Assembly (NCBI GenBank): GCA_905250885.1
Contig: CAJNOQ010000624.1
Location: 1 to 44,904, forward strand
DNA length: 44,904 nucleotides
Source: Didymodactylos carnosus
Taxonomy: Eukaryota; Rotifera; Eurotatoria; Philodinida; Philodinidae
Direction of reading: 5' to 3'
Under the pieces are notes generated by a model. The model was not told where the DNA came from. It saw nothing but the letters and a program-made list of their open reading frames with translations, and ran no database searches. The position numbers and the translations under genes are program-made. This document shows, in pieces, positions 24,277 through 36,331 of this stretch (position 1 is the first letter of the stretch; each line of letters opens with the position of its first letter).

Positions 24277-24926
24277 ATGGGAGAAAAAACGGAGCTATTG
24301 TACCTCCTCTGTTCGGATGTCACTGGAGAATTATTTCGCTTTAAAGTAAAAAAGATCAACTTCAAAATATTTGATTTGGTCGAGTTATACAAAATTTATC
24401 AGCTGCCCCAAAACTGCAGTTTGAAAACGATGATTTTTGACAAAAACCAATAGAAGAAAAAACTTGAATTCCAACCGCTTGTGATGAAAAGTAACTGTTG
24501 TTTTCAATATGTTTCTCAGTTAATGAACCAAATAAACTTGCATGATGAACGCTACTTGTTCAATATGGTCCTGGAGAAACTATCTATCTATTCTGTGGTT
24601 CTCAACTTAAGAATCACGGAGCCAATTACCACAAAAACTTGAGCGAACAACGGTATAGTAGCGATGCATTGTTGTTTATTTGCATTATAACAACAGGATC
24701 CCATCAGGCACACACGTCCAATAAACTAACAGTTTATGAATTGGTAGACTTTTACAAGTTCTGAGAGCATATTATTTGGGTTAAAATAACCTGATAAGTA
24801 CATTTTCATAGTGAGTTTGTTGATGCAGCAGAAGGCAGTGCTTTTGATGTTATAGATCCAAAATTCGGTGACTTTATATCACATGTAGCAAACGCCAAAG
24901 CACGACAGTTGATTGAGCTCAAATAG
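24277..24926 (+). pseudogene. Three adjacent open segments, possible remnant of an unidentified gene
   Basis: Segment A, 24277-24453, is an ATG-to-TAG frame of 58 codons (start MGEKTELLYLLCSDVTGE). Segment B, 24520-24642, follows a TTTCTCAG acceptor-like site and has 40 codons (core HDERYLFNMVLEKLS) then TGA. Segment C, from 24813 to 24926, follows a TTTTCATAG acceptor-like site and has 37 codons (core FDVIDPKFGDFISHV) ending in TAG. Amino-acid composition is balanced, unlike the Lys/Asn/Phe/Ile-heavy chance ORFs around it. Each segment ends in a stop and no donor joins them cleanly, so a functional gene is unlikely. I do not recognise the family. Confidence 0.3.
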
Positions 24927-26028
24927 TAAGCATAGCGCATTTAGAAAGATGTTGATCGCGCGAACTATCAAAGCAGCTGATCTGAAGAGCAATCATGCAA
25001 ACGTTAATAATTATTAAACAAATTAGCTAATTTAATAAACTGTGTGATCTAACGTACTTGGCAGCATGTGAGCGATTGACATACTACATTGTTTATGTGG
25101 TTATACTAACTATTTGTTTTAAGATTGAAGACTCTTTTAATAATGATGTTTATATAGTATTATCGATTGTCTAGTTGTACTATTCCTCAAAACATATTCT
25201 TTAATAACCAATTTTAGTTCATGACGTTTAGTCATAAAAACACAAATATAAATCAGTTTCATAGATGAAAAAGTTATCTAAACTCAATTGTTCACTATAT
25301 TTTATTTTTGACATTCATAGTTATTGCTAAATTGACGGTATAAACTGGAACAAATGGGATTGAAATTAAATAAACAATAATTCGATTATTAATACGTTAT
25401 TTGATAATAACATTTTCTTATGCGTACGTTTGTCGTTATAACTGCACCAAGTGTAATACGTGAAATAGTATTTTTTTTCGTTGATGAAATAATAGGATTC
25501 AGTTGTTAAATGATATACTGTCACAAGACTCAAGCAGCACGAATTTAATCTAAATGACTTTTCGAATGAAATATGATGAAGTTTAAAGTATTATCACCAT
25601 TGTCGTTTGACAACAACCCTGTCGTTTTATAACGATCAATTTTTTATCACATAAATCTCAACTTTAAAACTAGAAATGATGTCGATGTTAACGTCAAGCT
25701 CTTTCTACAGATATCTTCAAAAAATTTTGCGTTATTCAGTACCGATTTCTTGGTACTATTCGCTGCTAGTAACACGTCAATCGGAAAAACGTTATTAAAA
25801 CTGCTGATATTTACGAAGTTGAAAATGAGAAGGTAAAAGTTTTCGAAACTTTTTGAATACAAAATAGCAAGTTTTCTCTTCATGGAACGTAGCGAGATTT
25901 TTCAAAATATAGCTGGTCAATTCAACTAGCCAACTGTAAGAGTCCCATATATTCATAGTCATCATTATTCTCAAAAAGGTTGGATGTTAGCTTGACCATG
26001 TGACTTTACACCAAAAATTAAATTTCAT
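24927..26028. other. Intergenic DNA, nothing recognised
   Basis: AT-rich sequence. A 78-codon minus-strand ORF at 25647-25883 is Phe/Leu/Lys/Asn-rich, has no recognisable motif and is probably chance. Confidence 0.4.
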
Positions 26029-26358
26029 TACGTTTTTACTATTTTGTACTCTTAATTCGTTTTAAGTGGAGATAAATCCAGAACTCTCTAACATTTTGAT
26101 TTATAGAATGAACTGTACTGAACATTATAAAACGTTCTCACACTCTCCACAACCTTCAGATTTGCAGACACATCAAGCATACAGTGTTGAAAACTAAGCT
26201 ACTAGAATGTCTTCAGTACGCTTGATGTGTCTGCAAATCTGAAGGTTGTGGAAGATGTGAAAACGTTTACAACTCATTCTATAAAACAAAACGTAAGAGA
26301 GTTCTAGATGTATCTTCACTCAAAACGAATGGAGGATATAAAGTAGAAAACAAACGCA
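26029..26358. mobile_element. Foldback element, arms ~130 bp, central spacer ~45 bp
   Basis: Inverted arms lie at about 26029-26175 and 26222-26358. The inner blocks are highly conserved: CCACAACCTTCAGATTTGC followed by AGACACATCAAGC in the left arm and the exact complement in the right. The outer halves (ATTCGTTTTAAGTGGAGAT vs ATTCGTTTTGAGTGAAGAT after inversion) are more diverged. No coding capacity, family unassigned, exact ends and target duplication unresolved. Confidence 0.75.
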
Positions 26359-29300
26359 TCAAAGTTTTAGTCTTATAACAAAGTTAATTTGTTTTACTAT
26401 TTGAATAATTTTAACCTATCTAAAAAGTTTGTAATTTTATTGCTGTAGTTCTAGTATCAAGGTTTGAAAAAGTCTTAATTTGATATTTTGTATATATATA
26501 TATATATAGTGGAAATGCTGAACAATATTTTTTATCAAAATCTCATTCTTGAAAATTGGTGCCGTTTATGATATCTGATGACAGAAAATTTTACTTAAAG
26601 GTTATATGAATAGTTTTGACTATCATTTGTAAAATCAAATTTAATTGATCATCAATCATTGTTGATGCTGATGTGTTTTTTTTTAGAAAGAATAATTGCT
26701 TGACAAACAGATCCATAAGTCTTAATGATATACTATGTCAAAAAATAAATGTGCTAAATGTTAGAATGGGTATGTATGAAAAAACAAAAGTCTTCTATAT
26801 TTGTAAAACAAAAAATGACGACTTCTCTTTATTACCAACTGGCAAACATGTTTGATTTTTCTACTATCACTTGTTGAATTAATATCAACTAAACTAAAAT
26901 CTAAATAATTTGCTAGATGATGAGCAAAATCTATTAGAATTAAAATTTGTTTTCTTTTTTTTTAAAATTAAAATGATGTTGAGACAAATGTTGTTTCACA
27001 CAAAAATAAGAGAATATCATATTGATACTAATCTATATTACCTGTCTATGACATATATGTCTAGATTTTTACACAAGTCAGTGTTTAGCTAAAAACAACA
27101 GAATAAAAAAGACATTTCTACAGCTATAATAATTCTATTATTTATTTTCTCTCATCCTATTTTGATATATGACCATATCTAATACGACAATAAATTCTAT
27201 ACAGTTGTATATCACAACTACATATTATTCTCTATTGTCATCAAACTTACTATTACTGTTTTTCAAACGATTTTATACAAATATAAATATTTAAAGATAA
27301 TGTTAGATAATACAGATATTTTAATAAAACAAACACATGACTTCATATTTTGAATCGAAACTTCTCAAAAGCTGTCCTAATTGACTTTACAAACTCAAAC
27401 AATATCAGAGGAGAAGATACAAAACTGAGTGTAAGTTTACAACAAAAAAAAGTATCTCTTTTCAGAGTCGTAGTCGTTTTGAACAAATTAATTAACAAAA
27501 ATGTTCATATAAAAAACATCGTATTTTTATACTTTAAAATAGTTCTAATTTTTTAAAATTAAACATTAAAATAATAAAGAATAATTAATTAACTTGTTTC
27601 GTTTAAAAAAGTAAATAAAGTTAACCTCTTATTTATTTAAATTTTTGTTAATTACATGTACACACACATATATATATATATATATATATGTATTTCATCC
27701 TCGAGTGTATCATACAAAATATGTTGTATTACATGAAAAATGAATCTTTTTTTTTGTTATTTTTTCTCTTGTCTAACAGTACGAGATATTAATGACCTTC
27801 TACTGATATTTGTAAAAACTACATATGTTCTATACATAGACGATTATTATTCCATATGACACTTATTTGTCTACATGCTCAATTAACTCTTTTATTGATT
27901 ATTATTTCGAATTGGACATCGGTACATACACCAGATTCAAGAATAAATTGAGAAAAGAGATATTTATTATTGATTCAATTTTCTCTAAATCTTAGAAAAA
28001 TTATTAGATGAGAAAATGATCGCTTAAGGTTACATACAACGACAATATTTTGGAATAATAGAGTATTGTGGATGATCTCAGTCAACGTTTTATGTTAGAT
28101 GTTTCTAAGAATTAAAAATAATATATACAGACAATATTATTTACATTATTGTAAGATAAATCCGAAGAGAAACTGCTTGTTTCTAATTTCAAAATTTCAC
28201 TCTAATTTAAGCGAAATTGTAGTGCAAGAGAAAGAGAGAGAGAGAAACTCATTTGTTTCATATGATATGCAATTCCCTTGCTAGGATATGTAGTAGAATT
28301 ATAAAATTGTCATTCTATTTTTATGGAATTAATGTAAGAATTTCGTGTCAAACAACATATAAATACGTTATCAAGATATATTCTTTTTAGATATGCAGTG
28401 CGTGCTTAAGTCTTCAATGTTGTGCTTTTAGATTTATTCTCTCTTACAGAAAAAAACTAAAAAGTTAAGCGCTATGGATCATCAAAAATTATTATAACTA
28501 AATTATACTTACAAATTCAATGAAGAAAGGAATAGATAAGAAAAAAATTTCTCTTTTTTCAGTTTTATTTCGATTGAAACATTTGATACTGTAGAATTAT
28601 CTAATTATTGATTAACGAGTAATAGAGAAAATTGACGACAATTAATGAGCGTATATTTTTATATTGATAGCAGGTACATGCAGACAATTGATCTTTTAAT
28701 TCTTCAGCAAAGAAAAATCTTATTGAATGAATAGATAATGATCATAAGAATAAAAAGAAATAATACATAGAATTGGAAATATTTGTATATATTTTCTCAT
28801 TTTGCTCTGTATCTTTACCGGAAAGAGAAAAATGAATTCATTATTAAAACGATTAAAAAATCCCGAATTAAATTGAGCATGTTTTATATGAAAGGGTAAT
28901 TGTCCTAAGTCATCTTTACTAAACTCTTAGATTTATTATGTGATCTTCATCATATGAAAGATATGAGAGTGGATAAGAAAGAGAAAAATAAATGTAGCAA
29001 AAAAAAAAACATATCTGAAATGTATCGAGATAATAATACAATGAATTACACCGAAGAAAAAGAAATCTCTTTCTTATATGATTTCTGTTGTTTTTATATA
29101 TATGTTCTATAGTACTCAACATCCTTCATATACTACTGATCGTTTCTTTTTTTTTTTTTGTCAAAAACGTCGATCAACTGTAATCATCATCGAAATGCCA
29201 ATGAATTCCATTTGATGATTAACGACTACTAGATCTATAATCATTTAAAAACAAAGATATACTACTTATAAAGGTAATAAAAGGGTGGAATATTATCTAC

Positions 29301-29956
29301 CACATCTATCAATGTCATAGTATAGACTGTTACAGACAGGAATCTATTGAACGGTGTGCAACCATGGGCGAAAAACTATATTCTGAGATTATCTTTATTA
29401 AACATCCCTGAGTTTCGATTCTTCTAAAAATATCATTAATGGGCACGAATTTCAGCCGATAATAATAATAGTAATACATGTTAGCATGTTCTCAATTAAT
29501 AAAGTTTTACTGATGTACTCTATACAGACTATGAATAGTGGTAATATAAATAGCTTTCGAGCTTTCAAGCAGAAGTTTTGTGTTTACTCTTCGACTAATC
29601 TAGTGTATATATATATATGAGTATATGTGCATACGGTTAAGAGTTTTCTGACCGCTTTTTACGTGAACAGGTCCGCTTATCTGTCGAGTGATAGTAATAA
29701 ACTGAATAATTGTTATACTCTCATGAAATATATCAAAGCATCGTTGCAAAAGTTGTTCCTGTCCATAATGGTAGAAATTTTTTTGCCGTATCTTCGGACA
29801 GTGTAAATCATGGTCGAAATTCTTTTAACTTCACTGTAATTGGACTTGGTTGGAGCCTTGGTTCCAGTATTCTTGTGTACTCGTTAGACAATATCTGTCT
29901 TTTTTCTGTAGTACACAAATTAGAAGTTTAATGTTGTGTTAAATTGGTCAGAACTA
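26359..29956. other. 3.6-kb intergenic region with simple repeats
   Basis: Extremely AT-rich. Simple repeats: (TA)n at about 26490-26510, (CA)n(TA)n at about 27659-27692, (GA)n near 28229-28248, a T-run at 29147-29160 and (TA)n near 29605-29620. No gene is recognised. Just before the stomatin-like gene a 3-codon upstream ORF (ATG TTG TGT TAA) starts at 29931. Confidence 0.45.
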
Positions 29957-32852
29957 ATGGGTCCTAAGAATGAAGTGGAGGATGATTCCGTCGAAGAAAC
30001 GTTAATGTCAATGCCTCATCTATCACGTATTGATCGACGAAAATCATCAATAGCAGCCATATTTGAAGATAGACGACATGATGTTGTCATTAAACGTCCT
30101 AGTCTACGACGATTATGGGCTAAATATGATGTGCCTTACATTATTGGAGAAGAAATTACACACGCTAAACAGAATTTATGTGAAACAACATTGTTAGTTG
30201 GTGCATGGTGTTTGGTTGTCGTCTTTTTTCCATTTTCTTTATTTTTTACATTGAAAGTTATTCAAGAATACGAACGAGCTGTGATATTTCGACTTGGACG
30301 ATTAGTGGCAGGTAAGTATATTTACAACCCAGTCAAAAAAAAGGTCAGAAGTAGGAGTATGAAGGTATGCTCCGTTTTCGGAGCACTTCTTTTGAAAAAA
30401 GCCACTATGAGCACTCTAGAGTACTCTTTTTTTGGAGTAGTCCAGAATACTACTCAAAAACGGAGCACTCCTTTTTATAAAGTGCAGCCGAGGCACTGCA
30501 GAGCACTTCAAAAAAAGTGTAGTTTTTAGAGTACTCTTTTTGAGAACATGCAGTTCGAGTACTCCAGAGTAATTCTTAAAAAAGGGTTATCGAGGTTACT
30601 CCTTTTTTGGAGCACTCTTTTTCGGAAAAAGAGTACTCCTTTCTTTTTTTCCAAAAAGAGTGCTCCGTCATACGCCTCCTCCTGATATTTTTTTGACTAG
30701 GAAGTAGAAATTGTCACACATATTTTCTTCAAGCTCTAAAATGCAATATGCTTTTTTTGTGGTTATTGTTTGTCAATAGTAGAAATGGTAGTAGGCATTT
30801 TGAATAATGTTTTTAATAGAAATTAGATAGAAAATTGCAGTTAATAGTCAATTCTAGAAGATCTGTAGAAAATCAGTTCAACGTTCAGTGTGAAAGTGGA
30901 TGCTATGTAGTGTATCCTGAAAATCTTATTTAAAGGGATTTATGATACTAGATAAAAGTAATAGATAAATTTGTAAAGATAAATTAGATATTTTTCCATA
31001 AAATACGTTTTTAAATTCGGGTATAAACAAACATTATCATAAAACTCAGCATAGTTTTTAATAACAGGTTCTTCAGACTCTACAATATCAAAGACCGTCT
31101 CGAGGACCTGAAACGATCTTTGTAGCATTTAACTGATAAACTACTAATATCTTTATTTTAAGACAAAGCACATGTAAATAATTACTAACATCTCGTTTTT
31201 TAAGTTAATTATCACCAGTTGAATATTCTGGTCATTTAATTCCTTCCAATCATATTCAAACATCTTAGGCGTCAAAAAACCATACCCTTTGTCATATCTA
31301 AATCGTGAGAAACAGCAAATTTGAGTATCTATAGACTGACTTTTAACATGAGAAGACAAAGATATTTGTATTTCTAGTTTTTGAAAGAATTCTTAGAAAA
31401 TGTATCCTTTATGACAGCTATCGAACAGTAAAAGTGCAGCTTCTCAGCCACTGCTTTCTTCAATGCCCAGTAGTATATCGTTAGTTTCAGATTCAGCGTA
31501 TAAGAAATGCTATTGACCTGTATGTAAATGAGATAAGAGATACAAAATTCTAGCTCTAAAATCCATAGAGAAAGATGAATAGCTCAAAACTCAACTTATC
31601 TGTTTCGGTTGTCGGACTTTATTGTATTCTAATTTCCTTTTAGGAAGCACGAGAGGTCCCGGAATATTTTTCATTTTACCTTGTGTTGACACATTTTCTA
31701 CTGTCGATATTCGTACTGTTTCATTTGATGTACCTCCACAAGAAGTATTGACACGTGATAGTGTAACGGTCGCTGTCGACGCTGTGGTTTATTATCGTGT
31801 ATTTAATCCAACTATATCTGTCGCCAATGTTGAAAATGCTCAAGAAAGTACACGTTTACTGGCTCAAACATCGCTGAGAAATGTACTGGGTACACGATTA
31901 CTATCAGAATTACTATCGGATCGTGGTGCAGTATCTAATTATATGCGGGAATGTTTAGATGAAGCAACTGATAATTGGGGAATCAAAGTTGAACGAGTAA
32001 GAAACAATTATTCAATTCTCAGGAAAATTACAACTTGTTCTTTCATTGAACAGGTGGAAATTAAAGATGTAAGATTACCCACAATTTTACAACGAATTAT
32101 GGCAACAGAAGCGGAAGCAGCACGGGAAGCAAGGGCAAAAGTAAGCTTTCGTTAGAAGATTTTTGACATGGGTCTTCATATACTCCTTGAAAGTCTTTCT
32201 GTGAGTATTCCGGCTCCATTAGTGTCTGCTATTCCATGAACTTAGAAGACGCCATCTAAACACTCACTTCCGCTCAAAAAGAAGCTGTTATACTGTTTCA
32301 AAGTCTTATTCATTGAATTTGATCAGTAAAACTAATCTCATTTAGATTATTGCTTCAGAGGGCGAGTATAAGGCATCAAAAGCACTCAAACACGCAGCCG
32401 ATATTTTAAGTGAATCACCTTATGCCATTCAATTACGATATCTTCAGACGTTAAATAGTATTGCTGCCGAACAAAATAGTACAATCATATTTCCTCTACC
32501 AATGGAATTTTTACAAATTCTTCGTCCGTCTACAACTGCCGCATCTCTATCTCCACCGCCATCACGTCTATACTCAAATACACCAACATCTGCCAGATCA
32601 TTTGATAAAGAAAAGAATATTGAAGACCTTTCTGAACTATTAAATAACTTATCACCTATAGAAACAGATTTGCCTCTTATAGAATCGTCCGATACAAAAG
32701 AAATTATATCACCATCGTCCAATTTAAATTATCCAACAACACACACATCGATATTGAGTGACACATCGGACTTACGTTCACACAAAGGTCACCCACATCG
32801 AATAAATACAATTCAAACTAAAACTCAACATTCAACAGCAACAGCAATCTAA
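29957..32852 (+). CDS. Stomatin/podocin/MEC-2-type SPFH membrane protein (433 aa, 4 exons)
   Basis: Exons 29957-30311, 31644-31996, 32054-32140 and 32346-32852; phases agree and give 433 residues. The family forms cholesterol-binding oligomers at the inner face of the plasma membrane and tunes ion channels and mechanosensation. A ~75-residue basic N-terminus leads to a hydrophobic hairpin (about 78-99) containing the central proline (Pro92) typical of stomatins. [11 protein letters not shown] (105-115) opens the SPFH/PHB domain, followed by [28 protein letters not shown] and VVYYRV. The signature [14 protein letters not shown] and the [11 protein letters not shown] helix fill exon 3, then [18 protein letters not shown] and the FPLPMEFL end. 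A ~110-residue Ser/Thr/Pro-rich tail is not conserved in the family. The start is the first in-frame ATG; a GTG upstream is unlikely to be used. Which paralogue it is cannot be decided here. Confidence 0.93.
30320..30708. mobile_element. Modular inverted-repeat element in stomatin intron 1
   Basis: Ends are AGTCAAAAAAA (near 30323) and TTTTTTTGACT (ending near 30701), continued inward by related GTATGA and GGAGCAC blocks on both sides. The interior is a mosaic of short modules, GGAGCACTC, GAGTACTC, TTTTTCGGA and CAGAGCACTT, in both orientations, allowing many alternative hairpins. No ORF of note. The AGTCAAAA end resembles Tc1/mariner MITE termini, but a TA duplication is not clear. The rest of the intron (to 31643) shows nothing recognisable. 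Confidence 0.65.
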
Positions 32853-35800
32853 AATCAAGTTTTTCTGTGCAGATCTTTTCAAATGCTATATATCCTTTAT
32901 GTCACATCAGAATACTTCGTCTACTGAATTTAAAAAGAAATCAGAAATGCGAATATTCACTGAACTGCTTTTAATAACTGTTCCTGGAATCGCGTTTTGG
33001 TAAATTCACACAAGTCATATTCATATTTGTCTATATCCAGAAATAACCTTGCTTGGATCTCTTGTTAACGAAAATGTAGCAAACTGATATTTCAAAAAAA
33101 GATAATATCTTGATATAGAACATTCAGTTGTCTTAAATAACGTTCATAAACAATTGACATCTATTATATTCTTCAAAACTGGTAGAATACGCTACTTCAT
33201 CGCATAAATCTGGGATGAATACTTTCCTTTTAAACAGTTTAGTCACGATATTTCTGTTCATCACTATAAATACGGTGGTTTATAGCAAGTCACTAGTACT
33301 TATTGAGTTTGTAGTTGTTAACCTTAGCTGACTATAGCGAAAACCGGTTTAGTGTGAAGATGTAGAGAGGGACTTCTCATTTTTTAAGTCTCTGCGAACT
33401 GCTGATGTTACTATCGGTATTTTTGGAAAAACGTAAACTATTAATTCTCATGGGAATAGAATATGTCGAGGCTGATAAAGATGATATCACCTTGTTTCTC
33501 CTAGATATTCTGTTTTTTTACCTTAGTTATTAAAAATGTTCAAATGTTCAATGCTGAATAAAATCTTGGAAACAACGGTTCTTTGAAGATAAAAGCCGAA
33601 AAATCTACGAGATTTACCTTACTACAGCGCTTTAATACGCAATCGTCAATAAATCTGCACTGTGGTTATATTGATTACTGAGCAACGGTATACGTAACTA
33701 GGACTACTCAAACATCAGTTACTTCTGACTCTTTTTGTGGCATTTAGGAAAATTGTTATTGAGTATCACTTAATAACAAAAAAGTCACACTTAGAAAGGT
33801 TTACTCTATTCTGTCGAGATAGGAAAACTCTGAAGTCACTTATGATAATAATAAATGCATTTCTAAATGCCATAACATAATAGTTATCGTCAGTTATATT
33901 ACTGTTCATGCCTCTTCAATAGTTTATAAAAAAAATTCTCTCTTTTATTCTTCAATTTTTTGCGTTTTATATATAAAATAGAACAGCTCTTTTCCTGGAA
34001 ATACAATAATGAAAGCATTGCTGTAAATTCAAAATTTGACAGAGTAGTTAGTTATTCATAAAGTAAGGCATTCCGATATCCTTAAGGAATTGAAGATGCA
34101 TTAAACACGCCAAGATGCCTTATAGAGGCGGATTATGACTAAAAACATGCAAAAGAGGGATGAATAAGTCTATATGAGACAAGTAGCAACAGATTAAAAG
34201 TAAGACACATACCAAGCTGAGAAGAGTAAGCTAAGAGAAAATATTCAAAGAGGAAAGTCCTGGTTTCCAGAAAACATTTTAGATTTATATTAGATTAGGA
34301 GCTTTTTAAATCAATCCCGCGTTTATGCCAAATTATTTAAGGCAAGGGATCGAAACAGATGAGCGTTACCTTGCAGGTTGATAGCCAACAAATCTGTTTA
34401 TTCTATTGACCCAGGACTGCCATTATCGTCTGTTCAAGAATATGACAGTTACTATAATGCAGAAGAAACGATGCCAATAGCGCACTTTTTCTTTGTAGTT
34501 CGTTTGCTAGAGATGTCTTAGCTAGGCGTCAGGATGGCTCGATGTCTAGCAAAGAGTCTCGATGCATTTCAATGTCTTAAATGTGACTATGTGATTTGTC
34601 TGTGATTAAGGGTCTTGGCCATAGCTAGTGCATTGTGCCTTATTGATGTATAAGTGATGTCTATCAGATGCAGCAAAGCTATTTTTTTCAAAAAATAGCA
34701 GCGACTTAGAGGTGTTTTTTGAAGACATTAGGGCGACTAACAGTAAAAAGGCGAGAAAACGCATCTGACGTGCCTTCAAAACGCACCGTGGACGCATTCT
34801 GAAGCTAATCGAGTGTTTTTTTTTGACAGTGCAGAGTTTGATACGTTATTTAACAAAATGTTTACACTATTTTGTAAAAGGACAATCTATTATTACTTTT
34901 TTAACATGGTGTTTTCGTGTCATCAATGATTTTTTCACATCATAAATCTATATGTAAATGAGCTAAATTTATCCTTTAAAAATAAATTTTCTTTGCACTT
35001 GAGCGAAATGTGTCGGACGTAATAAAAAGAGCGTCATCATGTCACGAAAAGGGTCATGTCGATACTTTAAACTTGACCTGTAAATCAACAACCAGAGAGA
35101 ATAATACTTCTTCAACATAATAAATCTTTCCAGGTTATCAAATCTTTGCACTTAAATCTAGCAAAAATATGGTTCTTGAACACAAATCATAGTCTTGAAG
35201 GGTAAAACCTTAAGACTGCATAATACATTACGCTGATGATTTTTTGCTCCGGGAAAATTATTTAAAAATGCTTCTTTTGTGAGATTTTGTTCTTTAAGAC
35301 TGCTCGTATCAATATGAAGAAAAAAGAGTTCACTTTTCATATTTAGCGCACTCGATAATCCATAAAATTTAAAAGGACAATTATTAATAAGTTCTTTAAA
35401 TTTTTGGAATCTAACTTAAAAAATTTCAAGCTCCAGTGGAATTTACATTAAAAATGTTTAACTTTATGTGCTCGAAAAAAGGCAAAAAGATCACTCTTAT
35501 ACGAACAGCATGTGTCAGAGCAATAATGTAATACAATGCAATAGTTTTTAGGTAATAAATACAGTTTATATCGTACGCTGCTATTGAACGTAGTGCAACG
35601 TTTAGATTCATGTATCTTGTGCAATGTGAAGAATTCTTCTTTCATTTGTATTGCTGAAAAATATAATCCATAATCCTTGCCGCTTCGGAGTAATGTTTAT
35701 AAAATTAAGTTTTTTTCGAAGTCGTATAGAATTGTATCCCCATTTTTAGCTGGTGTGAAAGTTGACGAAGTCTAATACGAAAGAATAATACTAATATGTC

Positions 35801-36331
35801 ACTTGAATATATTAATATAATAAGAAAAAGAACACAACGTACTCATCTGTATTTCATAACACATATAATAGTGAGAATACGTTGTTAAATTGCACGTATG
35901 TGATTAGATTATTATTTTAAGATAATGATCACAATTTTAATCTTTTTATACGTGTGAATTACAATGAAATCTTTTCAAAAAGAGTAGAAAACAATTTTAG
36001 CTTTTTAAAGAAACTCCTTCTATAACTATTTTGATAGTTATATAAATCGAGTTTTGACAAGATTTTTTAAAAAGAAATGAAATTTATAGATTTTTATCTT
36101 ACGAGCTATTAAATTGGTTATTCATTATTTTGTTCATCAATGGGTGCTAATCGTCATTTTCTTTCCTAGTGTTAAAAATATCACATTCGAAACTCACGAT
36201 ATTGTTCAAACTTATTAATTCAATTATAAGCTTATTATTATTGTTATTCAAAAGTTTTCCATATTATTTTATATTGTTCTAATTGTTGTTTTGGAAGTTG
36301 TTGAATCGTAAAATAAATATCATTAAATTAA
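32853..36331. other. 3.5-kb intergenic region, no gene recognised
   Basis: An AATAAA lies at 33557-33562, far from the stomatin stop. A GC-richer patch at 34440-34845 ends in TTTTTTTTGACAGTGCAG, which in reverse complement resembles the CTGCACTG terminus next to the 3139 element and may be an old element end. Minus-strand ORFs of 60-65 codons at 34969-35645 are unrecognised. Confidence 0.4.

Noticed and set aside
25647-25883. 78-codon minus-strand ORF
   Set aside because: AT-driven composition, no motif and no splice context.
27659-27692. Possible regulatory element at a (CA)n(TA)n tract
   Set aside because: It is an ordinary microsatellite and nothing links it to a gene.
34969-35645. Cluster of 60-65-codon minus-strand ORFs
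   Set aside because: They overlap one another, show no known motif and lack convincing linked splice sites. Possibly old coding remnants but not supportable.
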